A DNA stretch of 64,000 nt from positions 248,001-312,000 of the forward strand of contig NZ_JAJVKW010000011.1 in NCBI RefSeq assembly GCF_024198255.1. Reading direction: 5' to 3'. Below, one piece after another: positions 16,333 to 25,674 of this stretch. Each line of letters begins with the position of its first letter. Position 1 is the first letter of the stretch. This stretch comes from Myxococcus guangdongensis. Lineage in GTDB: Bacteria; Myxococcota; Myxococcia; Myxococcales; Myxococcaceae. Made by a program: the position numbers and the translations under genes. Below the pieces are notes generated by a model. It did not search any database. It saw only the letters and a list, made by a program, of their open reading frames with translations, and was not told where the DNA came from.

Positions 16333-16832
16333 CCGACGTGCTCCGACTCGAAGCCCGCCAGGAGCGCGTCGAAGTCCGCCATGCGCTCCATCGCCAGCCC
16401 CGGCGGCGCCACGTAGGAGAAGTCGAACACGCAGTTGTCCTTCTTGAGCACCACCAGCTCCAGCTCCACCGGCACGCCGTCCATCTTCGCCAGGTAGCGG
16501 CTGCGCAAGGCCTCGCGCCCGTCCATGGCGACCACGCTCGTGGCCACCTCCTGGCGCTCGGTGAAGCCCATCAACAGATGGCGGGTGAGCACCGGGAGCG
16601 GCGGGTCGTCATGCCCCTCACACGTGGCGTTGATGGAGAGCGCGCGGCCGGTGCCCTCCTCGGCGAAGGCCAGGTCGTTGCCGTCCAGCCACACCCGGCG
16701 CCAGTGCTTGGGCAGCTCACCCACGCGGTAGCGCACGTCCGGCTTGGACAACACGGAGTCCTCGAAGCTCACGCGGCGGCAGCCCACGCAGGAGGCAAGA
16801 AGCAACACGAGCAGCAGCGTCATCCTCGGCAT
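16329..16832 (-). CDS. Lipoprotein of unknown function, first gene of the mla operon
   Basis: 167 residues from ATG 16832, chosen because it gives a good lipoprotein signal (MTLLLVLLLASCVGC); the longer frame upstream has no signal. The mature part has a mixed alpha/beta look with Cys in INATCEGHDD and KKDNCVFDFSYVA that may pair. No family recognised, although the placement as first gene, overlapping mlaE by ATGA, suggests an envelope partner of the lipid transporter, perhaps in the place of MlaC/MlaA. The ending FDALLAGFE resembles the C-terminal helix of several small myxobacterial lipoproteins. Confidence 0.7.
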   Translation of the reverse strand: MPRMTLLLVLLLASCVGCRRVSFEDSVLSKPDVRYRVGELPKHWRRVWLDGNDLAFAEEGTGRALSINATCEGHDDPPLPVLTRHLLMGFTERQEVATSVVAMDGREALRSRYLAKMDGVPVELELVVLKKDNCVFDFSYVAPPGLAMERMADFDALLAGFESEHVG

Positions 16833-17161
16833 GGCACCGTTCTTCGCGGCATCTACGTCCGGCCCTTGCGGGCAAGTCATGCGACAGCCCAGCCGTCGCT
16901 GCAAGAAATTCCGTGTACTGGAACGCCCACGACCTCGCCCTTTCTCCCACCCCTGGATGGTGGGTACCGGACACTGAACCTCGCGGGTTGCACGAAGAGG
17001 TGCGTGATACCGGAACACTGCCGTGGCATTCCCTCCCTGGAAAAGGGGGCTGGCCCGTCCGCCCCGTCCTCGGACAATCACGCCCGGCTCCGGGCGGGGG
17101 CAGTGTCTGGGAGGAACACCCGTTCGCAGGTTCCAGGTGTCACCCCTCGGAAGGAGGTCCC
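16833..17161. other. Divergent promoter region
   Basis: Between the mla operon (minus) and a small membrane protein gene (plus). No gene seen. A short hairpin CGCCCGG-CT-CCGGGCG lies at 17081-17096. GGAAGGAGGTCCC just before 17162 is a near-perfect Shine-Dalgarno sequence for the plus-strand gene. Confidence 0.5.
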
Positions 17162-17551
17162 ATGGACGGCGGACTCGCGGTGTTCGGCTTCGGCGTCTTC
17201 CTACTCTCCATCGCCGGCCTGTTCGACCGCACGGCGTACGGCATGGTGGCCGCCCTGCTGGTGCTCTCGGTCGTCGCCATGGGGATGGCCTTCAGCGAAT
17301 CGAAGCGGCTGCGCGACTGGGCGGCGGGGTTCAGCATCGCGCTGTTCCTGCTGGGCATCGTCGCGCTGGTGAGCGGCACCGTGTGGTGGCTCACGCTGGG
17401 GACCTTCCTGTTCGCCGCGGCCTTCGGCGTGCTGTGGGCGGAGTTCCGGTTCAGCGTCTTCGGCAACGTGCGACAACAGGACTTGCCCGTGCATCACGCG
17501 CGGCGGATGAACGTGCACTGGCCCTGGCACCGGCGTCGCTCGGTGCACTGA
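17162..17551 (+). CDS. Small integral membrane protein
   Basis: 129 residues with a strong AAGGAGG ribosome site 5 bases upstream. About four hydrophobic helices (GGLAVFGFGVFLLSIAGLF, YGMVAALLVLSVVAMGMAF, FSIALFLLGIVALVSG, TLGTFLFAAAFGVLWA) are followed by a basic/His-rich cytosolic tail. No catalytic motif or recognised family. Ends 4 bases from the convergent recF. Confidence 0.75.
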   Translation: MDGGLAVFGFGVFLLSIAGLFDRTAYGMVAALLVLSVVAMGMAFSESKRLRDWAAGFSIALFLLGIVALVSGTVWWLTLGTFLFAAAFGVLWAEFRFSVFGNVRQQDLPVHHARRMNVHWPWHRRRSVH

Positions 17552-17555
17552 GCCG

Positions 17556-18695
17556 TCAGCCGGCCGGGGGCGCGGTCTGTTCCCGCAGCGTCACCGTGCC
17601 CGAGTGCACGGAGAGCCACAGCGTGTCCTCGGCCGCGGCGCCCCTCACCAGCGAGCCATCCGTGGTGGACAGGAAGACCTGCGCGCCGCTCCTCGCCAGG
17701 TAGTCCATCAGGTAGGCGTTGCGCTCCGGGTCCAGCTCGCTCGACACGTCGTCGAGCATCAGCAGTGGCAGGAAGCCCGTGCAGGACTCCAGGTTCTCGA
17801 TTTCAGCAATCTTCCAGCCGAGCACCAGCGCGCGCTGCTGCCCCTGGCTCGCGTAGGCCCGGGCGCTGCGGCCCCCCAGCGTCACCGACACATCGTCCGA
17901 GTGCGGCCCCACCGAGGTGAAGCCCCGGTCCAGATCCCGCCGCATCCGGGCCGTCAGGGCTTCGCGCAGGGACGCGGCCAGCGCGGGCTCGTCCGCCGTG
18001 GCGAAGTCACCCGCCAGGTGCGCCGGGTGATAGCCATACACGGCCGGGTCCACCGTGCGACCAATCGAGGCGAAGGTCGCCTGCGCGCGCGGCGCCAGCT
18101 CCGCCATCAGCGCGCGCCTCCGCGAGTAGATGCGCGCGCCGGCCCTGGCGAGCGTCTCGTCGTAGGCGTCCAGGTAGGCGGGGTCCACCGCGCCGCCCTC
18201 GCGCAGCAGGCGGTTGCGGTTCTTCAGCGCGCGCGCGTACTCGCGGCTCTCGCGCAGGTACGCGGGGAAGCGGTTGAACACGGCGCGGTCCAGGAAGGCC
18301 CGCCGTGAGTCCGGCCCACCCTTCACGACCTCCAGGTCATCCGGGGTGAAGGCCACCACGGAGACGCCGCCGAAGTACTCCTCCAGGCTCGCGGCCTTCT
18401 TGCCGTCCACGAAGGCCTGCCGGGTGCCGCCGCCCACCTCCACGGAGATTTCGCGCTCGGCCCCCTTGAGCAGGAAGCGGCCGGACACGCGGGCCGTCTG
18501 GGTGCCCCAGCGCACGAGCTCCGACAGCCGGCCGGCGCGCAGCGGCTTGAGCGTGGCGAGGAAGTACAGCGCCTCCAGCAGGTTCGTCTTGCCCTGCCCG
18601 TTCTGCCCCACCGCGATGGTGGCGTGGGCACTCGGGGTGAGCGACACCTGCGCGAGATTGCGGAAGTCCTGGACGTGGAGTGCGAGGAGGCGCAC
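17556..18695 (-). CDS. recF: DNA replication and repair protein RecF
   Basis: 379 residues, normal for RecF. Walker A GQNGQGKTNLLEAL follows the opening strand LHVQDFRNL, the SMC-like signature is in ARAYASQGQQRALVLGWK, and Walker B is in LLMLDDVSSELDPER. It loads RecA at gapped DNA together with RecO and RecR. In many bacteria recF follows dnaN; here dnaN lies 7 kb away on the same strand with unrelated genes between, so the classical dnaA-dnaN-recF cluster is broken up. Convergent with the small membrane protein gene. Confidence 0.95.
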   Translation of the reverse strand: MRLLALHVQDFRNLAQVSLTPSAHATIAVGQNGQGKTNLLEALYFLATLKPLRAGRLSELVRWGTQTARVSGRFLLKGAEREISVEVGGGTRQAFVDGKKAASLEEYFGGVSVVAFTPDDLEVVKGGPDSRRAFLDRAVFNRFPAYLRESREYARALKNRNRLLREGGAVDPAYLDAYDETLARAGARIYSRRRALMAELAPRAQATFASIGRTVDPAVYGYHPAHLAGDFATADEPALAASLREALTARMRRDLDRGFTSVGPHSDDVSVTLGGRSARAYASQGQQRALVLGWKIAEIENLESCTGFLPLLMLDDVSSELDPERNAYLMDYLARSGAQVFLSTTDGSLVRGAAAEDTLWLSVHSGTVTLREQTAPPAG

Positions 18696-18746
18696 GGCGC
18701 CCCCCGTATACCCGCGTTGGGACCGACAAGGGAGGTTATCTCGCGC

Positions 18747-20789
18747 TCAAGACGCCAGGTCCGTGGCGGCCACGTCGAGGGGCCTCTCGGGCGCGAGCGG
18801 GAGCTCCACGATGAAGGTGGAGCCCTGTCCCGGGTGGCTGTCCACGCGGATGACGCCCCGCATGGCCTCCACCAGCGTGCGCGCGACATACAACCCCAGG
18901 CCCAGGCCGCCGTAGTTGCGCTCGGACACCGCGCGCTCGAACTTGTGGAAGATGCGCGCCTGGGCATCCAGGCTGATGCCGATGCCCTCGTCGCGCACGC
19001 TCAGGCGCGCGAGCCCCACGTCCTGCTCCACGCGCAACAACACGGGCCGCCCCGCGCCGTACTTCAGCGCGTTGGACACCAGGTTGGTGACCACCTGCTC
19101 CAGCCGCATCCGGTCCCACATCCCCACCGCGGGCGGCCCGCCCTCCAGCTCCACCTGACACTCCGCGCGCTCGGCCTCCGGCTGGAAGCGCACCACCACC
19201 TCCTGCACCAGCGCGCGCAGGTCCACCGGCTCCAGCTCCAATCGCAGCCGTCCCGTGCCGATGCGCGACACGTCCAACAGGCCGTTGACCAGGTCCGCCA
19301 GCCGCATCACCTGACGAATCATCCCCTGCACCTCGCGGCCGTGGCGCAGCGCCCAGGCGGAGTCCGGGTCGGAGAGCGTCGCGCGCGCGAAGGCCTGCAG
19401 CCGCAGGCTCAACACCGTCAGCGGCGTCTTCAGCTCGTGGCTCGCCACGGAGAGGAACTCGTCCCGCGCGCGGATGGCCTCCTGCAGCCGCTGCTCCACC
19501 GTCTTCAGCCGGGTGATGTCCAGGAAGGGCAGCAGCGTCACCGCCGGGTGGCCATGCATCGCGGGCAACATCTCCGAGGAGATGCTCAGCACCCGCTCGC
19601 CCACCTCCGTGTGCCACACCGCCTCCATGCCCTCCAGCTTCTCGCCCCGCGCCGCGCGCGAGGACGGCAGCTCGTCTGCGGTGAACCTGCGCCCCTGCAG
19701 GTCCGTGACGTGGAACAAGGCGCCGTACTCCGACGCGGGCACCCGCGTGGGGATGTGCTGGCCATGCAGCCGGTCCGCCGCCGCGTTGGAGAAGACGAGG
19801 TTGCCCGTGCCCGGCTCCGCCATCACCACCGGCATGGGCATGGAGTCCAGCACCGCCTCCAACCACCGCTGCTGGTTCTCCACCGCGTGCCGGGCGAGCA
19901 CCTGCTCGGTCACCTCGAAGGCGAACGTCACCAGCCCATCCACGCGCCCCCGCTCGTCGCGCAAAGGCTCGTAGAGCATGTTCCAGTAGCGCGTCTCCAC
20001 CTGGCCCTGGCCCGCATAGTCGATGGCCAGCGGGTACTCGTGCGCCGCCACCGGCTCGCCCGTCTCCAGCACGCCCAGGTACAGGCTCACCAGCTCCGGG
20101 GAGATGTCTGGAATCGCCTCCAGCAGCGCGCGGCCCACCAGCGCGCGCCCGCCCATCAGCTTCTGGAGCAGCGGGTTGGCGAACTCGAACCGCAGCTCCG
20201 GGCCGCGCAGGAGGTTGATGGCGACGGGGGACTGCGTGAGCAGCTGGTAGAGCCGACCGCGCTCGAGCTGCTCCGCCTCGCGCGCGGCCAGCTCCGCCGT
20301 CACGTCCTTGTAGGCCAGGGCGATGTGGCGCACCTCGCCTCCGGACGCGGTCAGCGGGAAACACGTACACGCGATGGCGATGCGGTGCGCGTCCTTCACC
20401 TCGATGTGCCGCAATTCCTTCACGTCGTACCAGACGACCGGCGTCTGCACCGTCTCACCCGCGAAGGCCCGGCGCAGCAGGACATCCAATCCCAGCTTCG
20501 CGACCAGCTCGTCGCGAAAGAGGCTGTACTCGGGCGGCGGCACCGAGCCGAACATCGCCCGGTACGCCGGGTTGCTCAGCCGGCAGCGGCCCTCCACGTC
20601 GAAGATGGCGTAGGGCACGGGCGAGTGGAGGAACAAGCCCTCCAGCAGCGCCAGCGGGTCCGTCACGAAGGAGAGCTGTTCTCGCAGCGCGGGCTCGAAT
20701 GGGCGCACGACGCCCTCCACACCGGCCGTACGGCCCGTCTGCTTGCGCTGCTTCCCACCCCGAGAGCCGTGGCCTTTGCGTGTCGGCAC
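18747..20789 (-). CDS. PAS-domain sensor histidine kinase
   Basis: 680 residues, soluble. Lys/Arg-rich start, then three PAS-type domains: about 45-165 (SPVPYAIFDVEGRCRLSN), 180-300 (SPVAINLLRGPELRFEFAN) and 310-430 (SMPMPVVMAEPGTGNLVFSN). The HisKA dimer follows with phospho-acceptor His451 in SVASHELKTPL, and then an HATPase with NLVSNALKYG, DEGIGIS and GLGLGLYVA. No receiver is attached and no response regulator lies next to it, so its partner is unknown. Cytosolic PAS domains suggest sensing of an internal signal (redox, oxygen or a small molecule). Transcribed divergently from the AlkD-like gene. Confidence 0.92.
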   Translation of the reverse strand: MPTRKGHGSRGGKQRKQTGRTAGVEGVVRPFEPALREQLSFVTDPLALLEGLFLHSPVPYAIFDVEGRCRLSNPAYRAMFGSVPPPEYSLFRDELVAKLGLDVLLRRAFAGETVQTPVVWYDVKELRHIEVKDAHRIAIACTCFPLTASGGEVRHIALAYKDVTAELAAREAEQLERGRLYQLLTQSPVAINLLRGPELRFEFANPLLQKLMGGRALVGRALLEAIPDISPELVSLYLGVLETGEPVAAHEYPLAIDYAGQGQVETRYWNMLYEPLRDERGRVDGLVTFAFEVTEQVLARHAVENQQRWLEAVLDSMPMPVVMAEPGTGNLVFSNAAADRLHGQHIPTRVPASEYGALFHVTDLQGRRFTADELPSSRAARGEKLEGMEAVWHTEVGERVLSISSEMLPAMHGHPAVTLLPFLDITRLKTVEQRLQEAIRARDEFLSVASHELKTPLTVLSLRLQAFARATLSDPDSAWALRHGREVQGMIRQVMRLADLVNGLLDVSRIGTGRLRLELEPVDLRALVQEVVVRFQPEAERAECQVELEGGPPAVGMWDRMRLEQVVTNLVSNALKYGAGRPVLLRVEQDVGLARLSVRDEGIGISLDAQARIFHKFERAVSERNYGGLGLGLYVARTLVEAMRGVIRVDSHPGQGSTFIVELPLAPERPLDVAATDLAS

Positions 20790-20887
20790 GGCCCATACGA
20801 CTAGCAGAAGACTGTCATTCCTGGCAGCGCGGAAAGGTAGGACACGTCTTGTGGGCCACGTCCTGACAGGGTTTGTTGGAACCCATC

Positions 20888-22000
20888 ATGGCGGAGCCAC
20901 TCAAGACCTTCTTCGACGCGCGACTGGTGGAGCGGCTGGGCACCTCGCTGCACCGCGTGCACCCCTCCTTCCCCCTCGACACGTTCCTGCGCGAGGCCCG
21001 AGCGGGCCTGGAGGCACACGAGCTGGTGGGCCGGGCCCGGCACCTGTGTCTGGCCATGCGGCGCTCGCTGCCTGAAGACTATCCGAAGGCAGTGCAGGTG
21101 CTGTTGCGCTCGCTGGGGCCGGTGCGGGAGGTGGACCGGGTGGGAGGCATGGAGGTCTTCTTCTACCTGCCCCACACCACCTTCGTGGCGGAGTATGGGT
21201 TGGGGCACTTCGAGGAGTCCATGAAGGCGCAGCACGCGCTCACCCAGCGCTTCACCGCGGAGTTCTCCATCCGGCCGTTCCTGGAGAAGCACCCCGAGAA
21301 GACGCTGGCGCGGCTCGCCGAATGGGCCTCGGATTCGAACGTGCACGTACGGCGGCTCGTCTCCGAGGGCACGCGGCCGAGGCTGCCGTGGGGCTCCCGC
21401 CTGCGGGCCTTCCAGCAGGACCCGACGCCGGTGCTCGGGCTGTTGGAGCTGCTCAAGGACGACCCGGAGCTGTACGTGCGCAGGTCGGTGGCCAACAACC
21501 TCAACGACATCGGCAAGGACCACCCGGACGTGCTGGTGAAGGTGGCCAAGAAGTGGATGAAGGACGCCACGCCGGAGCGCGAGTGGCTGGTGCGTCACGC
21601 GCTGCGCTTCGCCATCAAGCGCGGCGAGCCCTCCGCGCTGGAGGTGGTGGGCGCGGGCAAGCCCTCCGGCATCGAGGTGCGCGCCACGCAGCTGCCCAAG
21701 CGCGCGAAGCTGGGCGGCGCCATGGACGTGCGCTTCGTGGTGGCCAACCGCTCCCGGAAGGAGCAGTCGCTGGTGGTGGACCTGGCGGTGCACTTCTTCA
21801 AGTCCCGGGGCGAGGCGCCCCAGCCCAAGGTCTTCAAGGTGCGCGAGCTGGTGCTCGGCGCGGGCCAGGAGGAGGAGGTGGGCAAGCGCGTGTCGCTGGC
21901 GCAGCTGTCCACGCGCCGCCACTACGCCGGGCCGCACCGCATGGACGTGCGCGTCAACGGCGTGGACCTGCCGCTGGGGACGGTGGACGTGGTGGAGTGA
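20888..22000 (+). CDS. AlkD-like HEAT-repeat DNA alkylation repair protein
   Basis: 370 residues from ATG 20888; a TTG five codons upstream is less likely. Predicted all-helical HEAT-like repeats with LAEWASDSNVHVRRLVSEGT (about 140-160), RPRLPWG, and DDPELYVRRSVANNLNDI. These are typical of AlkC/AlkD-type 3-alkyladenine DNA glycosylases, which bind DNA in a concave helical surface without base flipping. The C-terminal ~90 residues form a beta-rich domain (GGAMDVRFVVANRSRKEQS onward), a usual extension in the AlkC-like subgroup. Likely repairs N3- and N7-alkylated purines. Convergent with the next gene. Confidence 0.85.
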   Translation: MAEPLKTFFDARLVERLGTSLHRVHPSFPLDTFLREARAGLEAHELVGRARHLCLAMRRSLPEDYPKAVQVLLRSLGPVREVDRVGGMEVFFYLPHTTFVAEYGLGHFEESMKAQHALTQRFTAEFSIRPFLEKHPEKTLARLAEWASDSNVHVRRLVSEGTRPRLPWGSRLRAFQQDPTPVLGLLELLKDDPELYVRRSVANNLNDIGKDHPDVLVKVAKKWMKDATPEREWLVRHALRFAIKRGEPSALEVVGAGKPSGIEVRATQLPKRAKLGGAMDVRFVVANRSRKEQSLVVDLAVHFFKSRGEAPQPKVFKVRELVLGAGQEEEVGKRVSLAQLSTRRHYAGPHRMDVRVNGVDLPLGTVDVVE

Positions 22001-22012
22001 TTCGGCGGGCCT

Positions 22013-22303
22013 TCAGCGCGAGCCGAGCAGCTTCACCAGCTTGTTGTAGACGCCCATCACCAAGAGGGGTGACACCCACGAGCCGATGAAGCGCGCGGGC
22101 TGCGTGCGGCCCGCCAGCTCCAGGCCCAGGGACACGCCCATCGAGCAGAGGCTGGCGAACAGGAAGACGTGTGAGGGCACCTTGGCCGTCTGCTGTTCAA
22201 TCAGGCGGGTGAACGAGCCGTCGGCGTGTTCTGCGCGCACGACGGGCGGTGCCTCGTAGTCGTGCTTCGAGGCCTCGCTCGCTGGGTTGACGTCCAGGCT
22301 CAT
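22013..22303 (-). CDS. Small membrane protein of unknown function
   Basis: 96 residues. A soluble N-terminal 45 residues, then two hydrophobic helices (HVFLFASLCSMGVSLGLEL and FIGSWVSPLLVMGVYNKL) and a basic end. GGGAGGGAGC lies right before the ATG. No family recognised. It is divergent from the DUF1990-like pair and may share their promoter region. Confidence 0.7.
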   Translation of the reverse strand: MSLDVNPASEASKHDYEAPPVVRAEHADGSFTRLIEQQTAKVPSHVFLFASLCSMGVSLGLELAGRTQPARFIGSWVSPLLVMGVYNKLVKLLGSR

Positions 22304-22362
22304 GCTCCCTCCCCTGGCGGCCGGTCAGGCCCGCCCATGCCCCGCACGGGCGAGGAGGCCCC

Positions 22363-23055
22363 ATGCCTCCCGTCGTGGCGGTCCCCATCATGGTGGGACC
22401 GGACCTGGCGAAGGGCGAGAGGGTGAACCACACACCAGACACGACAGAGGGCGAGGCGGGCGACCTCCAGCTCCCGGAAGCGGGCGCGGGGCCGCTGCTG
22501 CAACGCGACTACTGGGCGGTCATCCGCCAATGCCATCACCGGCCGTCGGACCTGGTGGACTGGGTGGCCCGGCGCTTCCCGGAGCTGGCGCCGGACGAGT
22601 TGTGTGTCTTCGAGCGGGAGGGCCCCTCGCGCGAGGGGCAGCCGCTGGAGTTGGGGGAGCACCTCACGGTGCACATCCAGGGCGCGGGGACGTTCGGCGT
22701 GCGCGTCATCCACAAGGACCGGCAGAGCCTGACGCTCGCCACGCTGCCGGGGCACCCGGAGGCCGGGCGCATCACCTTCGGCGCGTACCGCAACGAGTAC
22801 GGGGACGTGCTCTTCCACATCCGCAGCCGGGCGCGCTCCGGCTCGCCCTTCCACTACTGGGGCTTCGTGGCGGGGGGCGAGGCGATGCAGACCAACACCT
22901 GGACGGAGTTCGTGCTGCGCGTGGCGGTGTCCACGGGCGAGGGCGTGGTGGGTGTCATCCACGCGGAGACGGCGGAGCTGGAAGACGAGCCCCAGGGGGG
23001 CGACGTGACGGCGGGTCCCACGTTCCTCGCGCGAGGAGACGAAGCCGATGATTGA
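22363..23055 (+). CDS. DUF1990-like protein, first of pair
   Basis: 230 residues from the ATG at 22363, with GAGGAGG 5 bases upstream. The central block (GTFGVRVIHKD, LTLATLPGHPEAGRITFGA, DVLFHIRSRARSGS) resembles the TLPGHPE-type core of the DUF1990/YndJ-like family of unknown function, which has a START-like lipid-binding flavour. No signal peptide or membrane helix. The stop overlaps the start of the next gene by 8 bases, and the second protein has the same kind of N-terminal domain, so the two probably work together. Confidence 0.6.
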   Translation: MPPVVAVPIMVGPDLAKGERVNHTPDTTEGEAGDLQLPEAGAGPLLQRDYWAVIRQCHHRPSDLVDWVARRFPELAPDELCVFEREGPSREGQPLELGEHLTVHIQGAGTFGVRVIHKDRQSLTLATLPGHPEAGRITFGAYRNEYGDVLFHIRSRARSGSPFHYWGFVAGGEAMQTNTWTEFVLRVAVSTGEGVVGVIHAETAELEDEPQGGDVTAGPTFLARGDEADD

Positions 23056-24310
23056 GTGGCGATGGCTCTCGGGTTGGACGGACGAGGAGCTGGCTCCGAG
23101 GCTGGAGGCGGCGCGGGCGCTCTCGCGCAACTTCGAGGCGGCGTCGGGGGAGATGACGCTGGAGGGCGGATGGAACCAGGTGCACTCGGTGGCCTCGTTG
23201 GGCCGCGAGGCGCCGGGATTGCCGGTGGCGGATGGGCTCTTCGCGCGCGCGAAGGGGGTGCTGGAGACGTTCGACTTCTCGGACCCGCGCATCGTGCGCT
23301 GGCACTTCAACGCGGACTCGCCGCTGCATGGGCGCACGGTGCTGCTGGAGCTCAAGTCGCTGGCGCAGCGGCTGCGCTTCCTGTGCGCCGCGCGCGTGGG
23401 GGATACGCGCGAGGAGCATGGGGAGACGTGCAGCGTGTTCGGCTTCAGCTTCGAGACGCTGGGGGGCCACATCGAGGAGGGGCGCGAGTGGTTCCTCCTG
23501 CGCAAGAGTCACGAGACGGGCGAGGTGCGCTTCCACATCGAGGCGGCGTGGCGGCCCGGGCGGTTCCCCACCTGGTGGAGCCGGGTGGGCTTCACGGTGG
23601 TGGGGCGGCGGTATCAGCGCGCGTGGCATCGGCTGACGCATGCGCGTCTGCGCGCGTTGACGTGGCATCACCCGGAGCTCGCGGGGCGGCCCGCGGAGCA
23701 CGGCAAGGTGGACCACTCCGGCCATGAGCTGGAGGAGTTGGGGCCGGTGCGCTTCTTCGCGCAGCGGGCACCGGGGCGACTGAAGTCACAACTCGAAGAG
23801 GAGGTGGAAGCCGTGCAACGAGGACACTGGTTGACGCCCGTCGGGCTGGGAGTGATGGCGGGGATGCGGAGCATGAGCGCGCCGGCGCTGGTGAGCCATC
23901 GGCTGGCGGAGTCTCCGGAGCCGAGGACGGACCCGCTGTCCGTCGCGCTGTCGAAACCCTGGGTGCCTCGGGTGTTGGAGGTGCTGACGCTCGGGGAGCT
24001 GGTGGGGGACAAGCTGCCGACGACGCCCGCACGCGTGAAGCTGGTGCCGATGACGGGCCGCATCTTCATGGGCGCGGTGGCCGCGGCGACGTCGGCGTCG
24101 GGGCAGACGCGAAGGCGCGTGGTGCTCGCGGCGGCGCTGGGTGGGCTCGCGGCGGCGGCGTCGACGTGGACGTTCTATTCGCTGCGCAAGCTGGCCACGA
24201 CCCGGTTCCGCGTGCCGAGCATGGCGGCGGCGTTCGCCGAGGATGCGCTGGTGGCGGCCATCGCGTCGCGGTTGATGCCGCTGGTGTCCCATCGCCCCGC
24301 GGAGGCATGA
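23048..24310 (+). CDS. Fusion of a DUF1990-like domain and a DUF4126-like membrane domain
   Basis: 420 residues. Residues 1-210 look like DUF1990 (MIEWRWLSGWTDEEL, LRFLCAARVGDTREEHG, VGRRYQRAWHRLTHARLRAL). Residues about 250-420 hold several hydrophobic segments with VGLGVMAGMRSMSAPALVSH, LGELVGDKLPTTPARVKL and GRIFMGAVAAA. These match the DUF4126/YtjA-like pattern of small membrane proteins (GxRxxxP, E..xDK.P...R). The fusion joins a soluble START-like part to a membrane anchor and overlaps the previous gene. GAGGAG lies 10 bases upstream of the ATG. Function unknown. Confidence 0.65.
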   Translation: MIEWRWLSGWTDEELAPRLEAARALSRNFEAASGEMTLEGGWNQVHSVASLGREAPGLPVADGLFARAKGVLETFDFSDPRIVRWHFNADSPLHGRTVLLELKSLAQRLRFLCAARVGDTREEHGETCSVFGFSFETLGGHIEEGREWFLLRKSHETGEVRFHIEAAWRPGRFPTWWSRVGFTVVGRRYQRAWHRLTHARLRALTWHHPELAGRPAEHGKVDHSGHELEELGPVRFFAQRAPGRLKSQLEEEVEAVQRGHWLTPVGLGVMAGMRSMSAPALVSHRLAESPEPRTDPLSVALSKPWVPRVLEVLTLGELVGDKLPTTPARVKLVPMTGRIFMGAVAAATSASGQTRRRVVLAAALGGLAAAASTWTFYSLRKLATTRFRVPSMAAAFAEDALVAAIASRLMPLVSHRPAEA

Positions 24311-24465
24311 CGGACCGGGCCTCTCGCCTTCATCGCGGGAGGCCCATGCACGCGGGGGCCGCGCATGGGGCCTCGCGCAACGACGAGCACGTCGCGGCGT
24401 GGCGTGCGCCTCGCGATGCGCTGAGCGTGCGTCCTCAGACAGGTCCGACGCGTCGGGGCATCCGC

Positions 24466-25674
24466 TCAGCCCTGGCGCGTGGCCGCGTGCCTCGCGGCCT
24501 GGACCAGCGCGGGCAGGTCCTTCATGTCCCGCACGTCGCGCCCTGGCTCCTCGGAGGCACGGGGTGACGCGCGCGATGGCGAGAACAGTCGGGCCGGGGT
24601 CTGCTCCGTGCCACGGAGGATGACGAACAGGCGCAAGGCATCGCGCAGTCGCTCCACGTCCGTGCCGCTCTCGTCACGTGCTCGCCGCGCCGCGCTCCAC
24701 AGCCGCGTCCACGCGGCCTCCTCGTTCCACGCGCCCGTGGGGCGCTCGTGGGACAGTGACGCCAGCTCCGCGGCCAGCTCGAACAGACCCGCGCGTCCCT
24801 CGTCGAAGGACTCCCCCGCGCCGAGCTTCGCCTCGCCTCCCGAAGCGGCCTCGCGCGCGGCAATCCACGGCAGCAGCGCGGGCACCTCTGGCTCCAGTGG
24901 CAACACGGGCGCAAGGCGCGCCTCCAGCAACGCGCGCAACCTCGCCCGCGCCACGCCGTGCCAGAAGGCCGCGTGCAGCACCAGCTCCGGCCCGCTCCGA
25001 GGCGCATGCAGCGGCGTACGCGAGGCCCGGCGCGACAGGAACTCCTTCACCCGCCCGCTGGTGTCGAAGTGCTCCAGCCGCGCCCACAGCGCGCCCAGCG
25101 CGGACTCCGCGAGTGGCAGGGCGCGACGCAGCTCATCCGCCTCCGCCTCGCTGAAGGGCAGGGCCCCCGGCTGCGAGGGCCGCTTGAACACGCGCTCGAA
25201 CACCTCGGCCGCGGCGCACGCGGCGCGCAGCTCCGGGAGGTTGCGTGGCAACAGCTCGATGGCCCGTGCCCACGTGCGTCGGCCGAGCAGCGGCCCCGCC
25301 TCCAGCACCACCTCCTCGAGCCCCAGCAACATCTCGCCCAGCGACGACGCGCGCTCCGCCTCCGGCAGTCGCTTCCGGGCCACCTGCTGCACGGCGTCCC
25401 GCAGCCGCGTCACCTCGGCCATCAACTTCATGGGCGCGGCGTCGCGCGGCCAGCTCTCGGCGGTGGCGCGACGCTGGAGCGCGGCGAGCGTGGCGTCGAC
25501 TTCGGGCTGCACCTGGGCCACCTCGCGAAGCAGCTCGAAGTGCGCGCGCACCCGGTCCTTCCAGAAGAAGGCATCCAACATGCCGCGCAGGGCGACGTAG
25601 CGCAGGCGCGTGGCCTCCAGGAGGTCCGCGCGGTCCTCCAGTCGTGCGCGCAGGTTGTCCGGGTGCGTGGCCAC
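24466..25674 (-). CDS. Uncharacterised helical protein
   Basis: About 402 residues from a GTG at 25674 (VATHPDNLRARLED); an in-frame ATG at 25743 would add 23 residues of poor character. Rich in Ala, Leu, Arg and Glu and predicted almost entirely helical, with no membrane segment, Cys cluster or catalytic motif. No family recognised. A TATAGT hexamer ends 6 bases before the GTG, so the message may be leaderless. Runs in the same direction as dnaN but is separated from it by an intrinsic terminator. Confidence 0.65.
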   Translation of the reverse strand: MATHPDNLRARLEDRADLLEATRLRYVALRGMLDAFFWKDRVRAHFELLREVAQVQPEVDATLAALQRRATAESWPRDAAPMKLMAEVTRLRDAVQQVARKRLPEAERASSLGEMLLGLEEVVLEAGPLLGRRTWARAIELLPRNLPELRAACAAAEVFERVFKRPSQPGALPFSEAEADELRRALPLAESALGALWARLEHFDTSGRVKEFLSRRASRTPLHAPRSGPELVLHAAFWHGVARARLRALLEARLAPVLPLEPEVPALLPWIAAREAASGGEAKLGAGESFDEGRAGLFELAAELASLSHERPTGAWNEEAAWTRLWSAARRARDESGTDVERLRDALRLFVILRGTEQTPARLFSPSRASPRASEEPGRDVRDMKDLPALVQAARHAATRQG

